Shown: positions 17,416-25,614 of the stretch, piece by piece | Layout: each line of letters opens with the position of its first letter | How positions within the stretch are numbered: position 1 is the stretch's first letter | NCBI GenBank assembly: GCA_011049115.1 | Contig: DSCM01000020.1 | Span: 1-42,872 of the forward strand | Source of the DNA: Pseudomonadota bacterium | GTDB lineage: Bacteria > Desulfobacterota > Anaeroferrophillalia > Anaeroferrophillales > Tharpellaceae | Reading direction: 5' to 3' | Length of the DNA: 42,872 bases | Notes under the pieces: generated by a model | The model's database searches: none | The model's input: only the letters and a program-made list of their open reading frames with translations | Told to the model about the DNA's origin: nothing | Position numbers and translations under genes: made by a program

Positions 17416-20073
17416 ATGAATATTCTGAAAAAGATCTTTGGCAGCAAGAATGATCGGGAAATCAAGGGTATGCAGCCCTTGCTGCATTTGGTAAATCGCG
17501 AGGAAGCCGGCCTGAAAACCCTTTCCGATAGCCGGCTGCAGGGCAAAACCGGTGAATTCAAAGAGCGCCTGACGCGGGGAGAGGAACTTCTTGATCTGCT
17601 GCCCGAGGCTTTTGCTGTGGTGCGGGAAGCCGCTTTACGAACCTTGGGGATGCGTCATTTTGACGCGCAGATCATGGGCGGTATCGTGCTCCACAAAGGT
17701 AAGATTGCCGAGATGAAAACCGGCGAAGGCAAGACCTTGGCCGCGACGCTGCCGGTGTATCTGAACGCCCTGTCCGGAAAAGGGGTGCATGTGGTCACGG
17801 TCAACGACTATCTCGCCCGGCGGGACGCCGCCTGGATGGGAAAGGTTTATGCGTTTCTCGGGCTTTCGGTCGGAGTTATTCTGCATGAGCTCGATGACCG
17901 CGAGCGCCAGCAGGCTTATGCCGCGGACATCACTTACGGGACCAATAACGAGTTCGGTTTTGATTATCTGCGTGATAATATGAAATTTTCTCTGGAGGAT
18001 TACGTCCAGCGCCCGCTGCACTATGCGATTGTCGACGAGGTTGACAGTATTCTCATCGATGAAGCCCGGACGCCGCTGATCATTTCCGGGCCGACCGACG
18101 ACAGCACCGATAAATACTATGTTATCGACAAGGCCATGCGCAAGCTGGTGCAGAGCAACCGGGAGCAGGAACAGATATCCGACTACGATGTTGATGAAAA
18201 AAGCCGTTCCGTGACCCTGACCGAGGCCGGCGTCGCCCGGGTCGAGGCTTTGCTCAAGGTCGGCAATCTTTTTGAGCCGGGCCAAATTGAAACCCTGCAC
18301 CATGTCAATCAGGCCTTGAAAGCGCATGTCCTGTTCAAACGCGATGTCGACTATGTGGTCAAGGATGATAAGGTGGTGATCGTCGATGAGTTCACTGGTC
18401 GTCTGATGGATGGGCGGCGCTACAGTGACGGTCTGCATCAGGCCCTGGAAGCCAAGGAAGGGGTCAAGATTGAGCGGGAGAACCAGACCCTGGCCTCGGT
18501 TACATTTCAGAATTATTTTCGCATGTATGAAAAACTGGCCGGTATGACCGGCACCGCCGATACCGAGGCGGTGGAGTTCTCCCAGACCTACGGTCTCGGA
18601 GTGGTCGTGGTTCCGACCAATCGGCCGATGATCAGGAAAGATAACCCCGATGTGATTTTCAAGACCTCCAAAGAAAAATATAATGCCGTGGTCGAGGAAA
18701 TCGTCGCTTGTCACAAGACCGGTCAGCCGGTTCTGGTCGGGACGATTTCCATCGAGGATTCGGAGTATCTGGGCACCGTTCTGCGCCGGCGCGGCATCAA
18801 GCATGAGGTGCTTAACGCTAAATTCCATGAAAAAGAAGCGGAAATAATCTCCCAGGCCGGGCGCTATGGAGCGGTGACCATTGCCACCAACATGGCCGGG
18901 CGCGGCACCGATATCGTGCTGGGGGGGAATCCGGAAATGATGGCGAAGGCCAAGCTGCGGGAGGAAATGACCCCGGAGGAACGGGAGCAAGTGCTTTCCG
19001 CTTACCGAAGCCAGTGTGAAACCGAGCGTCAGACTGTACTCGCGGCCGGCGGTCTGCATATTCTGGGCACGGAACGGCATGAATCGCGGCGGATCGATAA
19101 TCAGCTCAGAGGGCGTTCCGGGCGTCAGGGCGATCCCGGCTCTTCTCGTTTCTATCTCAGTCTGGATGACGACCTGATGCGGATTTTCGGGTCCGAGCGG
19201 ATTGCCAAGGTGATGGATACGCTGGGTATCGAGGAAGGCGAGCCGATTGAACACGCGATGATCTCCAAAGCCATCGAAAACGCGCAGCGGCGGGTTGAAG
19301 GGCATAACTTTGATATCCGCAAGCAGCTTCTCGAATATGACGATGTCATGAACAAGCAGCGCGAGACCATCTATTCACTGCGCCGCGAGATTCTGGGTAA
19401 TGATGATCTGCGGTCCCTGGTTCTCGAATATATCGAGGATGTCGTCACGGAAATGTTGCATGCAGCGACCAGTGGCTCCCGGAATGCGGGAGAGTGGGAC
19501 TTCAATTCGCTCTCGTTGGGGCTGTTGCGTTCCTTTGCCCTGTCGGTGGATCTTGGCCCGGAGTCGGAACTGGCCGGGATTCAGGATGAAGAGCGTCTGC
19601 GGGAACGTCTGCAGGAACTGGTGCGGGTAAATTATGCCGCCCGGGAAGCCCATATGGGGCCGGAAACCATGCGCCAGCTGGAAAAAATCATTCTGCTGCA
19701 TACCCTGGATAACCTCTGGAAGGATCATCTTTACGCGATCGATCAGCTCAAAGAAGGCATCGGTCTGCGTGGTTACGGTCAGAAGGATCCGCTGCGTGAA
19801 TATCAGCGCGAGGGTTTCGAGATGTTCTCGAATATGATCGAACGAATCAAGGAGGATGTGGTCGGCCAGCTCTTTCATATTCAGGTAACTCGCGAAGAAG
19901 AGGTGGAAGAACTGGATCAACAGGCCCGCCATGAACAGGAAATGGTGCTCTCGCATGGCGGGCGCACCGAAGATGGTAAACGCAAGCCGGTGGTCAGCGG
20001 AAGCAAGGTCGGGCGCAATGATCCCTGTCCCTGTGGTAGCGGGAAAAAATATAAAAAATGTTGCGGCCAGTAA
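17416..20073 (+). CDS. secA: Preprotein translocase ATPase SecA
   Basis: The 885-residue motor drives unfolded proteins through SecYEG. Motor domain 1 has Walker A MKTGEGKT near residues 100-107 and Walker B in [14 protein letters not shown] near 207. The preprotein cross-linking domain follows, then motor domain 2 with [16 protein letters not shown] near 494. The helical scaffold carries ERIAKVMD and YDDVMNKQR. The C-terminal SEC-C zinc motif is [13 protein letters not shown], with all four metal ligands. Length and order are normal. The start ATG has AAAGG about 15 bases upstream and the N-terminus [13 protein letters not shown] is typical. Confidence 0.98.
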   Translation: MNILKKIFGSKNDREIKGMQPLLHLVNREEAGLKTLSDSRLQGKTGEFKERLTRGEELLDLLPEAFAVVREAALRTLGMRHFDAQIMGGIVLHKGKIAEMKTGEGKTLAATLPVYLNALSGKGVHVVTVNDYLARRDAAWMGKVYAFLGLSVGVILHELDDRERQQAYAADITYGTNNEFGFDYLRDNMKFSLEDYVQRPLHYAIVDEVDSILIDEARTPLIISGPTDDSTDKYYVIDKAMRKLVQSNREQEQISDYDVDEKSRSVTLTEAGVARVEALLKVGNLFEPGQIETLHHVNQALKAHVLFKRDVDYVVKDDKVVIVDEFTGRLMDGRRYSDGLHQALEAKEGVKIERENQTLASVTFQNYFRMYEKLAGMTGTADTEAVEFSQTYGLGVVVVPTNRPMIRKDNPDVIFKTSKEKYNAVVEEIVACHKTGQPVLVGTISIEDSEYLGTVLRRRGIKHEVLNAKFHEKEAEIISQAGRYGAVTIATNMAGRGTDIVLGGNPEMMAKAKLREEMTPEEREQVLSAYRSQCETERQTVLAAGGLHILGTERHESRRIDNQLRGRSGRQGDPGSSRFYLSLDDDLMRIFGSERIAKVMDTLGIEEGEPIEHAMISKAIENAQRRVEGHNFDIRKQLLEYDDVMNKQRETIYSLRREILGNDDLRSLVLEYIEDVVTEMLHAATSGSRNAGEWDFNSLSLGLLRSFALSVDLGPESELAGIQDEERLRERLQELVRVNYAAREAHMGPETMRQLEKIILLHTLDNLWKDHLYAIDQLKEGIGLRGYGQKDPLREYQREGFEMFSNMIERIKEDVVGQLFHIQVTREEEVEELDQQARHEQEMVLSHGGRTEDGKRKPVVSGSKVGRNDPCPCGSGKKYKKCCGQ

Positions 20074-20129
20074 GCCCCTCCGTTTATCTTTCAGGTGAAT
20101 CTGTTTCCGGCAGGCAGTGGGGTCTGTTT

Positions 20130-20177
20130 GCCCGGCAAGCTGCGCGTACGCAGCGGTCGCGGTCGGATTTGCCGGGC
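20130..20177 (+). promoter_or_regulatory. Branched hairpin between secA and argJ
   Basis: GCCCGGCAA (20130-20138) pairs perfectly with TTGCCGGGC (20169-20177). It encloses a second perfect stem GCTGCG-cgta-CGCAGC (20139-20154) and a 14-base single-stranded segment GGTCGCGGTCGGAT. It lies 57 bases after the secA stop and 50 bases before the argJ start. It may be a terminator/attenuator or a leader RNA. No run of T follows, which weakens a simple terminator reading. Confidence 0.45.
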
Positions 20178-20226
20178 TCGGCCAAGGATCAGTCTTGTCT
20201 GTAACTTCTGGAGATAATTAATTGTC

Positions 20227-21438
20227 ATGGAAAAAAAGATGCAAATCTGTCTGGGGTTTAAATTCGCCGGAATTCATTGCGGTCTGAAAAAGGCCGAGGA
20301 TGCTCTTGATCTGGCCCTGATTCTAAGCCAGACGCCGGCGACTGCGGCCGCAACCTTTACCACCAATCGTTTTCCGGCGGCACCGGTGATTTATGGTCGT
20401 CGCCAGCTGGCGGCCGGGGAGAGTCTGCGGGCGGTGCTGATCAACAGCGGCAATGCCAACGCCTGTACCGGTTCTCAGGGTGAGATCGATGTCCTGAGCG
20501 TGGCTGAATTTCTGGGCGCGGCTTTAAATATCAAGGCGGCCGAGGTTTTTATCTCTTCAACCGGAGTCATCGGCGAACCCTTGCCGGTAACCAAGATTCT
20601 CAAAGGGATTGAAAAGCTGGTTGACGGCGTTAAGATTCCTGGCGATCCGGTGATAACCTTCGAACGGGCCGTGCGGGCGATCATGACCACCGACCGGTTT
20701 CCGAAAATGGTCGCCTGTCAGCTTGAAACCAGTCAGGGACGGGTGACGATTAACGGTTTCGCCAAGGGAGCCGGGATGATTCATCCGAATATGGCGACCA
20801 TGCTGGCGTACCTGCTGACCGATGCCAAAATTGAAAAGAATACCTGGCAGGCGTTGCTGAGCCGGGTCGTGGAGCATAGCTTTAACCGGATCAGTGTCGA
20901 CGGGGATATGAGTACCAACGACACGGTCCTGGCGCTGGCCAATGGGGCCTCGGGTAGTTTCCTGACGACGGCCGCCGATCTGGAATTGCTGGAAAACGCG
21001 CTTTTGCAGATGACGCAAGAACTGGCTTATATGATGGTCAAGGATGGCGAAGGGGCCACCAAGGTGGTCAAGGTTATGGTTACCGGGGCGCCTTCGCCGA
21101 CGGCGGCGGAAAAAATCTGCCGCGCAGTGGCTAATTCGTCCCTTGTGAAAACCGCTTTTTTCGGTCAGGATGCCAACTGGGGACGGATTATCGCCGCGGT
21201 GGGTTACGCCGGGGTCGATCTGCGGCCTGAACTGGTTAATATCGATTTCGATCAGGTGCGGGTTGTCAGCGGCGGGGTTCGCGATCGGGATTATCGTGAG
21301 GAAATGGGGGCTGCGGTCCTGCGTTTGCCGGAGTTTTCGGTGAAAATTGACCTGCAGTCAGGTGAAGATGAGTTCCTGCTGCTGACTTCGGACCTGACCC
21401 ATGATTATATCTCGATCAATGCTGATTACCGGAGTTAG
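20227..21438 (+). CDS. argJ: Arginine biosynthesis bifunctional protein ArgJ (glutamate N-acetyltransferase)
   Basis: The 403-residue enzyme transfers acetyl from N-acetylornithine to glutamate in the cyclic arginine pathway, and in bifunctional forms also uses acetyl-CoA. The autocleavage site is KGAGMIHPNMATMLAY (near residues 181-196), where the precursor splits before the Thr that becomes the nucleophile. Other signatures are INSGNANACTG near 78 and DGDMSTNDTVL near 227. Length is normal. The ATG at 20227 is 12 bases after a GGAG; an in-frame ATG four codons later is possible. Stop TAG. Confidence 0.96.
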   Translation: MEKKMQICLGFKFAGIHCGLKKAEDALDLALILSQTPATAAATFTTNRFPAAPVIYGRRQLAAGESLRAVLINSGNANACTGSQGEIDVLSVAEFLGAALNIKAAEVFISSTGVIGEPLPVTKILKGIEKLVDGVKIPGDPVITFERAVRAIMTTDRFPKMVACQLETSQGRVTINGFAKGAGMIHPNMATMLAYLLTDAKIEKNTWQALLSRVVEHSFNRISVDGDMSTNDTVLALANGASGSFLTTAADLELLENALLQMTQELAYMMVKDGEGATKVVKVMVTGAPSPTAAEKICRAVANSSLVKTAFFGQDANWGRIIAAVGYAGVDLRPELVNIDFDQVRVVSGGVRDRDYREEMGAAVLRLPEFSVKIDLQSGEDEFLLLTSDLTHDYISINADYRS

Positions 21439-21516
21439 GTGGTGACCTCGGTGTGGGTTGCGGCGGCGTTTCGGCGTGACGACAAAAAATACCGGTGCGG
21501 TGAAAAAATAAATAAC

Positions 21517-21545
21517 TTTCTGGGGGTATATTTTCGCGGTATACT
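21517..21545 (+). promoter_or_regulatory. Possible promoter for the acyl-CoA synthetase gene
   Basis: A weak -35 TTTCTG (21517-21522) lies 17 bases before a good -10 TATACT (21540-21545), about 110 bases upstream of the start codon, in an AT-rich part of the 218-base gap after argJ. Nothing else is recognised in that gap. Confidence 0.4.
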
Positions 21546-21656
21546 TTTTGCTTAGTACAGGTTCATTTGATCTGGTGGATTTTTGAGCAAACAGCGGTTT
21601 TGAGGGGGCTTTCGGCCGCAAAAAAATCGGAAATTTAACCTGAGGAGTAAGAAGAG

Positions 21657-23237
21657 ATGAATTATGCCAATTACGCCTGTCTGCATGCCCGGCATCTGCC
21701 GGAAAAGATCTGTCTGATTGAGCGGACGCCGGCGACCGGGGCTCGTCGCACCCTGACCTGGAAAGAATTCAATCAGGCGATTAACCGGGTTGCCAATTAC
21801 CTGAAGCATGAACTCGGGGTGAGGCAGGGTGACTATGTCATGCACCTGCAGAACAACAGCCTGGAATGGTTAGTCAGTTACTATGCCGTTATCAAACTCG
21901 GAGCGGTGGTGGTGCCGCTTAACTTTCGATTTGTCGGGGCCGATATCAAGTTTGCGGCCGAAGTCTCCAATCCCGTGGTTTTTATTCTGGGTTCGGAATT
22001 CCTGTCTGTGGTTGAACCAGTTCGGGAAGCTTTGGGTACGATCAGACATTACATCTGTGTCGGTGATAAAATCGGCGCCGGCATGATTGATTTTAAGCTC
22101 CCGGCCGCTTATGCCGATACGTCCGAAGCCCTGGTCGAGGTGGCAGCGGATGCCGCTCTGGCCATGATGTTTACCTCCGGGACCACGGGCAAGCCAAAGC
22201 CGGTTCTGCATACCCATTTTTCTCTGAACAGCACGGCCATCGGCAACGGCATGAGTTATTTTGTCGAGAAAAATGATAATTATCTCTTCTTTCTGCCGCT
22301 TTATCACAGCGGTACGATGTTTCTCTGGGCTCCTTTCTATGCCACCGGCGCAACCGGCACTATTCTCCGCGATCTGCGCGACCCCAAATGGATTATTGAG
22401 GCTCTGGCCGAGGAAAAAGCCACCGATGTGCTTTTCGTCGTGCCGATCGCGGTGGCGATTCTTAATGCTATTGATAAAGGTGATATCAGGTTGGATGACT
22501 ATGATCTTTCCGCCTGGCGTTATATGGAAATCGGGGCGCAGCCGGTGCCTTTCGAAGTTATGAAGCGGCTGGTCGAGGTTCTTCCCTGCGGCGTTTCCAA
22601 TATCTACGGGATTACCGAAGGCGGCGGCGGCGGTACCTTTAACCTCTATCCGGACGAGGTCCTGGCGCGGCCCGGTTCGATCGGCAAGCCGACCTTCGGG
22701 GTTGAGGCCCGGTTGGTTGATTTTGCCGGCAATGAGGTCGGGCCGGAAGAAGTCGGCGAACTTATCTTCAGGACTCCGCGCATGATGAAGGGGTATTTCG
22801 CCAATCCCGAAATGACGCAGGAAACCCTTAAGGACGGCTGGCTTTATACCGGGGACCTGCTGAAGACCGACGCCGATGGTTATTTTTATATTGTCGATCG
22901 CAAGAAGGACATGATCACCAGCGGCGGGGAAAATATCTTTCCGGTCGAGATTGAGGATGCCCTGATGGAACATCCGGATATTGATGATGTGGCTTGTATC
23001 GGGGCGCCGGACGATCGTCTGGTGGAAATCGTCATGGCGATTGTTCAGCTCAAGGAAGGACGGACCATGACTGAGGATGATCTTCTCAACTTCGCCAAAA
23101 CCAGGCTGGCAACCTATAAATTGCCGCGGGTGATCAAATTCGATCAGGTGATGCGCAATCCGACCGGAAAACTGATGAAACCTCAGATGCGGGAGCGTTA
23201 TACCGGTCGTAAGGAGGCCTTCAAAAGTCTGGTCTAG
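21657..23237 (+). CDS. AMP-forming acyl-CoA synthetase (class I adenylate-forming enzyme)
   Basis: The 526-residue enzyme has the full ANL-family motif set. The P-loop is MFTSGTTGKPKPVLHTH near residue 170, the A5-type motif is YGITEGGGGG near 320, and A7 is YTGDLLK near 397. The hinge A8 is DRKKDMITSGGENIFPVEIE near 417, and a C-terminal A10 lysine lies in NPTGKLMKP near 509. It adenylates a carboxylic acid and transfers it to CoA. The acid cannot be read from sequence; fatty or aromatic acids are possible. A well-placed GAGGAG precedes the ATG. It seems monocistronic, ended by a long hairpin shared with the convergent cytochrome gene. Confidence 0.9.
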   Translation: MNYANYACLHARHLPEKICLIERTPATGARRTLTWKEFNQAINRVANYLKHELGVRQGDYVMHLQNNSLEWLVSYYAVIKLGAVVVPLNFRFVGADIKFAAEVSNPVVFILGSEFLSVVEPVREALGTIRHYICVGDKIGAGMIDFKLPAAYADTSEALVEVAADAALAMMFTSGTTGKPKPVLHTHFSLNSTAIGNGMSYFVEKNDNYLFFLPLYHSGTMFLWAPFYATGATGTILRDLRDPKWIIEALAEEKATDVLFVVPIAVAILNAIDKGDIRLDDYDLSAWRYMEIGAQPVPFEVMKRLVEVLPCGVSNIYGITEGGGGGTFNLYPDEVLARPGSIGKPTFGVEARLVDFAGNEVGPEEVGELIFRTPRMMKGYFANPEMTQETLKDGWLYTGDLLKTDADGYFYIVDRKKDMITSGGENIFPVEIEDALMEHPDIDDVACIGAPDDRLVEIVMAIVQLKEGRTMTEDDLLNFAKTRLATYKLPRVIKFDQVMRNPTGKLMKPQMRERYTGRKEAFKSLV

Positions 23238-23315
23238 ACAGATCCTTTGCGGGTCCACGGACTGGCGGGATTGTTGTTGCCGGTGTGCGGGATAAGTTTT
23301 TTGTCCGGTTTGAAA

Positions 23316-23358
23316 AAACCAGGAAAGCCCGGTTGTTTTTCCCGGGCTTTCCTGGTTT
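23316..23358. terminator. Long bidirectional terminator
   Basis: AAACCAGGAAAGCCCGG (23316-23332) pairs over 17 bp without mismatch with 23342-23358 across a 9-base loop. With A-rich and T-rich flanks it can end transcription from both sides: the acyl-CoA synthetase gene (+) and the selenocysteine cytochrome gene (-), whose stop codon is 25 bases away. Confidence 0.85.
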
Positions 23359-23382
23359 CAGGCGCTGCAAACGGTCCGAAAC

Positions 23383-24711
23383 TCAATGAATGACGAGGTT
23401 GATGTCGTCGTCAAAGGAGAATTCCGGGTCGGTGTTGGGCGTGTGGCAGATGGTACAGGTTCGCAGTTCGATCTTTTCGCCATACGGCAGAGCCGGATTT
23501 TGCCGGTGGGCCTCGGCCGGGCCGTGGCACTCCTCGCACTGAACATTGAAAAGATGTGGGGTGGCGGCCGGTGAAATGAAGCCTTCCTTGTCATGGTCGC
23601 GGCTGCCGGTGACATGACAGGGAAGACAGTCAGGGCAGAAATCCTTGCATTTTTTCTGCAGGCTGGCGTAGGCCTGGGCATGGCGGGAACGGCTCCAGGC
23701 GGCGACTATCTCGGAATGGCAGGGTTCACAGCTCAGGTTGCCGATATAAGGCACCTTGATTGTCGCCTGATTCTCGTGGCTCGCTTGAAGCTGTTCCTTC
23801 TCGATGTAATGCTGACGAAGCCAGACCTCGTAGTCGGCAACCAGATTGGCGACTTTCTGGTCGGCGGCGAAATCTTCCCTGTTGACCTTAATGATCTGGT
23901 GGCTTGCCGGTTTTCGGGCGGCGAAGTCCCAGTCCAGGCAGCCGATGGTTTTGCCATGGTTGTTATTTTTGAGCAGCCAGCAGTCGTTAATCTTTTCGGC
24001 CTCTGCGAAGGTGCCGCGTTGCGTGCCGAGAATGGCGAGGTCGAGTCCGGAATGTTCGCGCAGCAGATGGCGGGCTTTACTGTCGGAAAAATGCAGTACG
24101 GCCAGCGCGAGGTCATGAGGGATTTTTAGGATTTTTCCCAGGCTGGGAATCGGATCTGTAACGAAGAGGCCATGGACGGCCTTCTTTTCGAGGTCCGGAT
24201 CAACCAGGGCGGTAATCAGGATCTTGCGCCCGTCAATCTCCAGGAGCCTGTGGGTTTCAATTCCCGGAACCGGCGCTCCTCCGAGGTTGGCGCAGACAAT
24301 GGCGCCTCCGGGCACGCTTTCCTTGAGGGAAAGGATAAGTTGGCGGCCGTAGATCAGTTCCTGGTTGCCGGGAGCAAAGATCTCGGCCCCCATCATCTCA
24401 TAACCTTGAAGCGCGGTCTTCAGAATGCGGCGGTTGACCTCGAAGTCATTTTTCGAGTTGCCCTGGGTCAGATTGCCGCAGTTGATGAGTAAAGCCGGCC
24501 CGGCTTCCCGGCGAAGCTGGTCAACCACCGTTTTTTGCCGGGCCAGACCGCCCGCCTGTTTTTTGTGTCAGCCGCAGAGTTTGACATAGCCGGAAAGTGA
24601 TCCTATATAGATCAGGCGGAGACTGCTGGTTTCAGCCGGGCATCCGGAGGGAATCAACCAGCTGCAGGCAACGGCAATTAAGAGCGTGAGGAAGAATCCT
24701 TTTTTTCTCAT
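23383..24711 (-). CDS. Selenocysteine-containing UshA-like tetrahaem cytochrome c
   Basis: Read from ATG 24711 with one in-frame TGA (24570-24568, codon 48) taken as selenocysteine, the product is 442 residues. A Sec signal peptide (basic start, hydrophobic core FFLTLLIAVA) is followed by YIGSLSGYVKLCG-U and GGLARQ. Related proteins carry a PCGC..GGLAR motif there, so U replaces the second Cys. A metallophosphatase-like UshA-type domain follows (about 55-300), but its sites look altered: INCGNLTQ and GNQEL where GD and GNHE are usual. Four haem sites close the protein: CEPCH (328), CLPCH (362), CEECH (392), CTICH (419). Periplasmic; redox role unknown. An annotation that stops at TGA would begin at 24528 and lose the signal peptide, leaving haem attachment impossible. 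AAGGTAGG precedes the ATG. Confidence 0.85.
24537..24570 (-). promoter_or_regulatory. Selenocysteine UGA codon and bacterial SECIS hairpin
   Basis: On the minus strand the TGA (24570-24568) is followed after 18 bases by the loop GGTCTG (24549-24544). The loop is held by GGCGGGC (24556-24550) and GCCCGGC (24543-24537), a 7-position stem with one G-G mismatch. The E. coli fdhF SECIS, as I recall it, also has GGUCUG in its loop 18 bases after its UGA. A guanine at the start of the loop is the feature SelB needs. Confidence 0.82.
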
Positions 24712-25151
24712 AGCCTACCTTCAAAGGTTGCAACGCCCGGGGCGTTTTCCCGCAAACCCGGGTTTATGAAATAGCTATGGTTTCCCGGCTGAAAGCGCGA
24801 TAAAATCGTTGATTTTGTAATGCATTGAAGGACAATTTTCAAGATAAATTATTCCGGGTTGGTTTCGGGGTGTCACCTGTATCAACCTCTGCGGTGCTTT
24901 GCCGGCGGAAAACCCCGGCAACGGGCCGAGATTTTCCGTTGTCATCAAAAAAAAGCCCCTTGCGTGATATTTGCAGAGGTGATTTTTGGGGAAATACTGC
25001 TTGCTGGGGGCGCTCAATGGCATTGTGCCTCAGCCCGTTCAACCAGAAAAATGCAGAACATTATGTTGTTTCTTTATTTGCTTCTTGCAGCTGGATGTTG
25101 TGACAGAAAATCGAAACAAATACTTTTTGCGAGTCCATCACCTGAAATCTC
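24712..25151. other. 440-base intergenic region, no gene supported
   Basis: This gap separates the divergent cytochrome gene and the broken small gene. Several open frames of 60-98 codons exist on both strands, but they overlap each other, lack ribosome sites and resemble no family I know. Base composition is more AT-rich than the flanks. The cytochrome promoter should lie here, but I see no clear -35/-10 pair. Confidence 0.5.
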
Positions 25152-25614
25152 ATGAAAACGTCGCCTGAATTTCTATCTTTAAAGAATTTCCGCCTGAATT
25201 CCGTTGCCAGTTTTGCCGGGAAGCTAAGTCAGAAGGCGCAAGCGGAAGAGAGGCTTAAGCAAGTTGTGGCGAGACTGAAGGCCTTGGAGGCCGAAAAACA
25301 ATGGCAGATCAAGAACGGAACCTGGGCCCACAGCTTCGATGATCTTCCCCGTACCAAGAAGGCCGGCCACCCCGGAACCCTTAGAGCAAGCCTCCAAGGA
25401 TGGAAAAGAGTTGGGGAAAAGCTGAGAAACAGCCAGATGACTATGGACTAGGTGCGTCAGGCCACCCAGGCCGCCTACGGCCGCTACCAGAACAACGAAA
25501 AACTGAAAAAGGCGTTCAGGGAAGGCTTCAGTGAAGGCTCCCGGTAACGTTCAACAGTTGATGGGTGATTTCATCGAATCCATTCCGGCGGAAATCGAAG
25601 AAGGTGCCGAATGA
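25152..25614 (+). pseudogene. Small unrecognised gene, broken by an amber codon and a frameshift
   Basis: From ATG 25152 the frame gives 99 residues rich in Lys, Arg and Gln with helical character (EERLKQVVARLKALEAEKQ) and then TAG at 25449-25451. The same frame continues with protein-like sequence (VRQATQAAYGRYQNNEKLKK) to a TAA at 25545. The next frame then continues with QQLMGDFIESIPAEIEEGAE and ends in TGA overlapping the helicase ATG (ATGA, 25611-25614). Taken together this reads as one gene of about 150 residues, translationally coupled to the helicase, with two disabling changes. No function is recognised and no ribosome site is clear. Confidence 0.5.

Noticed and set aside
17635-19305. 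A 556-codon minus-strand open frame inside secA
   Set aside because: It is the antisense of a highly conserved gene, with no domain and no ribosome site.
21870-23258. A 462-codon minus-strand open frame inside the acyl-CoA synthetase gene
   Set aside because: Antisense shadow; the plus strand shows the complete ANL motif set.
24775-25155. Several small open frames on both strands between the cytochrome and the small broken gene
   Set aside because: They overlap each other, lack ribosome sites and show no domain. The region is better read as intergenic.
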